This document shows, piece after piece, positions 63,230-64,000 of a DNA stretch of 64,000 bases (position 1 is the first letter of the stretch; the number at the start of each line of letters is the position of its first letter). Source of the stretch: Paenibacillus sp. FSL H8-0332 (GTDB lineage Bacteria > Bacillota > Bacilli > Paenibacillales > Paenibacillaceae); contig NZ_CP150145.1 in the NCBI RefSeq assembly GCF_037963835.1, forward strand, positions 5,642,001-5,706,000. Direction: 5' to 3'. The notes below the pieces were generated by a model that was not told the DNA's origin, ran no database searches, and was given only the letters and a program-made list of their open reading frames with translations. The translations under genes were made by a program, and so were the position numbers.

Positions 63230-64000
63230 TTAGGATTGCATAGCAGAGATTGGAATGAACTTCAGCTTCTTGAGCGAGCCCTGCTGGAACTTCTTACTCT
63301 GTACATATTCGATGAATTCTTTGGTCGCGCCGGCCGGCTGGCCCTTTGTCATGTAGTAGCCGTAAGCCCAGATCTTGTACGAGCCGTTGATTACGTTATC
63401 CGTGTTAGCTTCTACACCGTTGAACTTTACAGCCTTGATATCGCCGCCGGTTACATAGACAAGGTCGATGTATCCAATAGCGTTAGGCGTTGTACCTACA
63501 GCTGTTTTCATGTCGCCGCTGGAGCCGGTTTCCTTGTAGTTCTTCTCTTTCTTCACGATGTCTCCGCCGCCCAGCGCCTTGGCCTGATAGTTAACGCGGG
63601 TCCCGGAGCCGAAGGCACGGGTGATCACTACGATGTTCGCATCTGATCCGCCGACCTCTTTCCAGTTCGTGATTTTCCCGGCGTAGATGCCTTTGAGCTG
63701 CTCTGTAGTCAGGTTGTCTACTCCGACATTCTTATTAACGATGGTTGCAAAAGGAATCACAGCGACCTTATTCGCCACCTGGCCGTCAAAGGCCTTGAAG
63801 CCCGGAACATCAATGCTGGCATCCCAGTCGCAGGCTCCGATATCGGCAATGCCCTTCTTCACGGCCTGCGGTCCAGTCACGGAGCCTTTGCCGGAAGCGG
63901 CGATCTTCACTTTAGGGTGAAGCTTCTGGAATTCTTTGGCCGCCTGCAGCGTCAGCGGAAGCAGAGCCGTAGAACCGTTAACGGTGATTTTACCCTTGAG
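63230..64000 (-). CDS. pstS: Phosphate-binding protein PstS (5' end cut by window edge)
   Basis: The frame is open to 64000: ...VNGSTALLPLTLQAAKEFQ, then AASGKGSVTGPQAVKKG, FGSGTRVNY and GTTPNAIGYIDLVYV. This is the phosphate-binding PBP fold; the N-terminus with its lipobox is outside the window. First gene of pstS-pstC-pstA, normally induced by PhoPR at low phosphate; that promoter is not in view. Confidence 0.93.
   Translation of the reverse strand, partial: LKGKITVNGSTALLPLTLQAAKEFQKLHPKVKIAASGKGSVTGPQAVKKGIADIGACDWDASIDVPGFKAFDGQVANKVAVIPFATIVNKNVGVDNLTTEQLKGIYAGKITNWKEVGGSDANIVVITRAFGSGTRVNYQAKALGGGDIVKKEKNYKETGSSGDMKTAVGTTPNAIGYIDLVYVTGGDIKAVKFNGVEANTDNVINGSYKIWAYGYYMTKGQPAGATKEFIEYVQSKKFQQGSLKKLKFIPISAMQS

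Overview
The window is chromosomal DNA of a spore-forming, Gram-positive bacterium, most likely Paenibacillus. The signs are two S-layer-homology (SLH) proteins, a GerA-type germinant receptor operon, paired Lon and LonB proteases, the clpP-clpX and tig-ysoA order of Bacillales, and a GC-rich core with AGGAGG-type ribosome sites. No rRNA, insertion sequence or CRISPR array was found. There is one tRNA gene, tRNA-Arg(UCU).

Layout. Positions 1-6.4 kb hold a DeoR-type regulator cut by the left edge. It is divergent from a metallophosphoesterase / EamA exporter / hybrid histidine kinase operon, and both promoters carry CAACAT-type repeats beside the -10 box. Positions 6.5-14.1 kb hold a very large SLH protein, an M24 aminopeptidase and a 50-residue small ORF. 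Positions 14.2-17.4 kb hold a tandemly duplicated XRE-helical-repeat regulator. The copy at 15975-17375 is intact and overlaps an unlisted 47-residue secreted-peptide gene (15869-16012), giving an RRNPP-type peptide quorum-sensing cassette. The other copy has a one-base frameshift and no peptide gene. Positions 17.6-41.8 kb form a long leftward polysaccharide locus: tyrosine phosphatase, SLH protein, Wzz/CpsD chain-length and kinase pair, PglF/CapD-type dehydratase, two surface proteins, initiating sugar transferase, CapE/F/G pathway to UDP-N-acetyl-L-fucosamine, glycosyltransferases, Wzx, Wzy, a LicD/cytidylyltransferase/SDR triad, RmlB and a YdcF protein. The middle of this locus (about 19.4-33 kb) is much more AT-rich than its flanks and was probably acquired. 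Positions 41.9-57.7 kb are housekeeping genes (ysxC, lon, lonB, ispG, clpX, clpP, tig, ysoA-like) with the gerA operon on the opposite strand. Positions 57.8-64 kb hold the tRNA with a duplicated 3' end, a repeat-rich spacer, a SEC-C protein, an RQC-domain operon and a pstS-pstC-pstA phosphate transporter cut by the right edge.

How the parts fit. The polysaccharide locus has all the parts of a Wzx/Wzy capsule or S-layer-associated glycan pathway under a bacterial tyrosine kinase. The peptide quorum-sensing cassette lies directly beyond its terminator, and its duplication carried along the tail of the last capsule gene and that terminator. Whether the cassette regulates the capsule is inference. 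The least expected observations are the peptide cassette and its decayed twin, a matched palindrome upstream of both copies, a dispersed hairpin repeat with a compensatory base pair between its two copies, and the 72-bp duplication of the tRNA 3' end.
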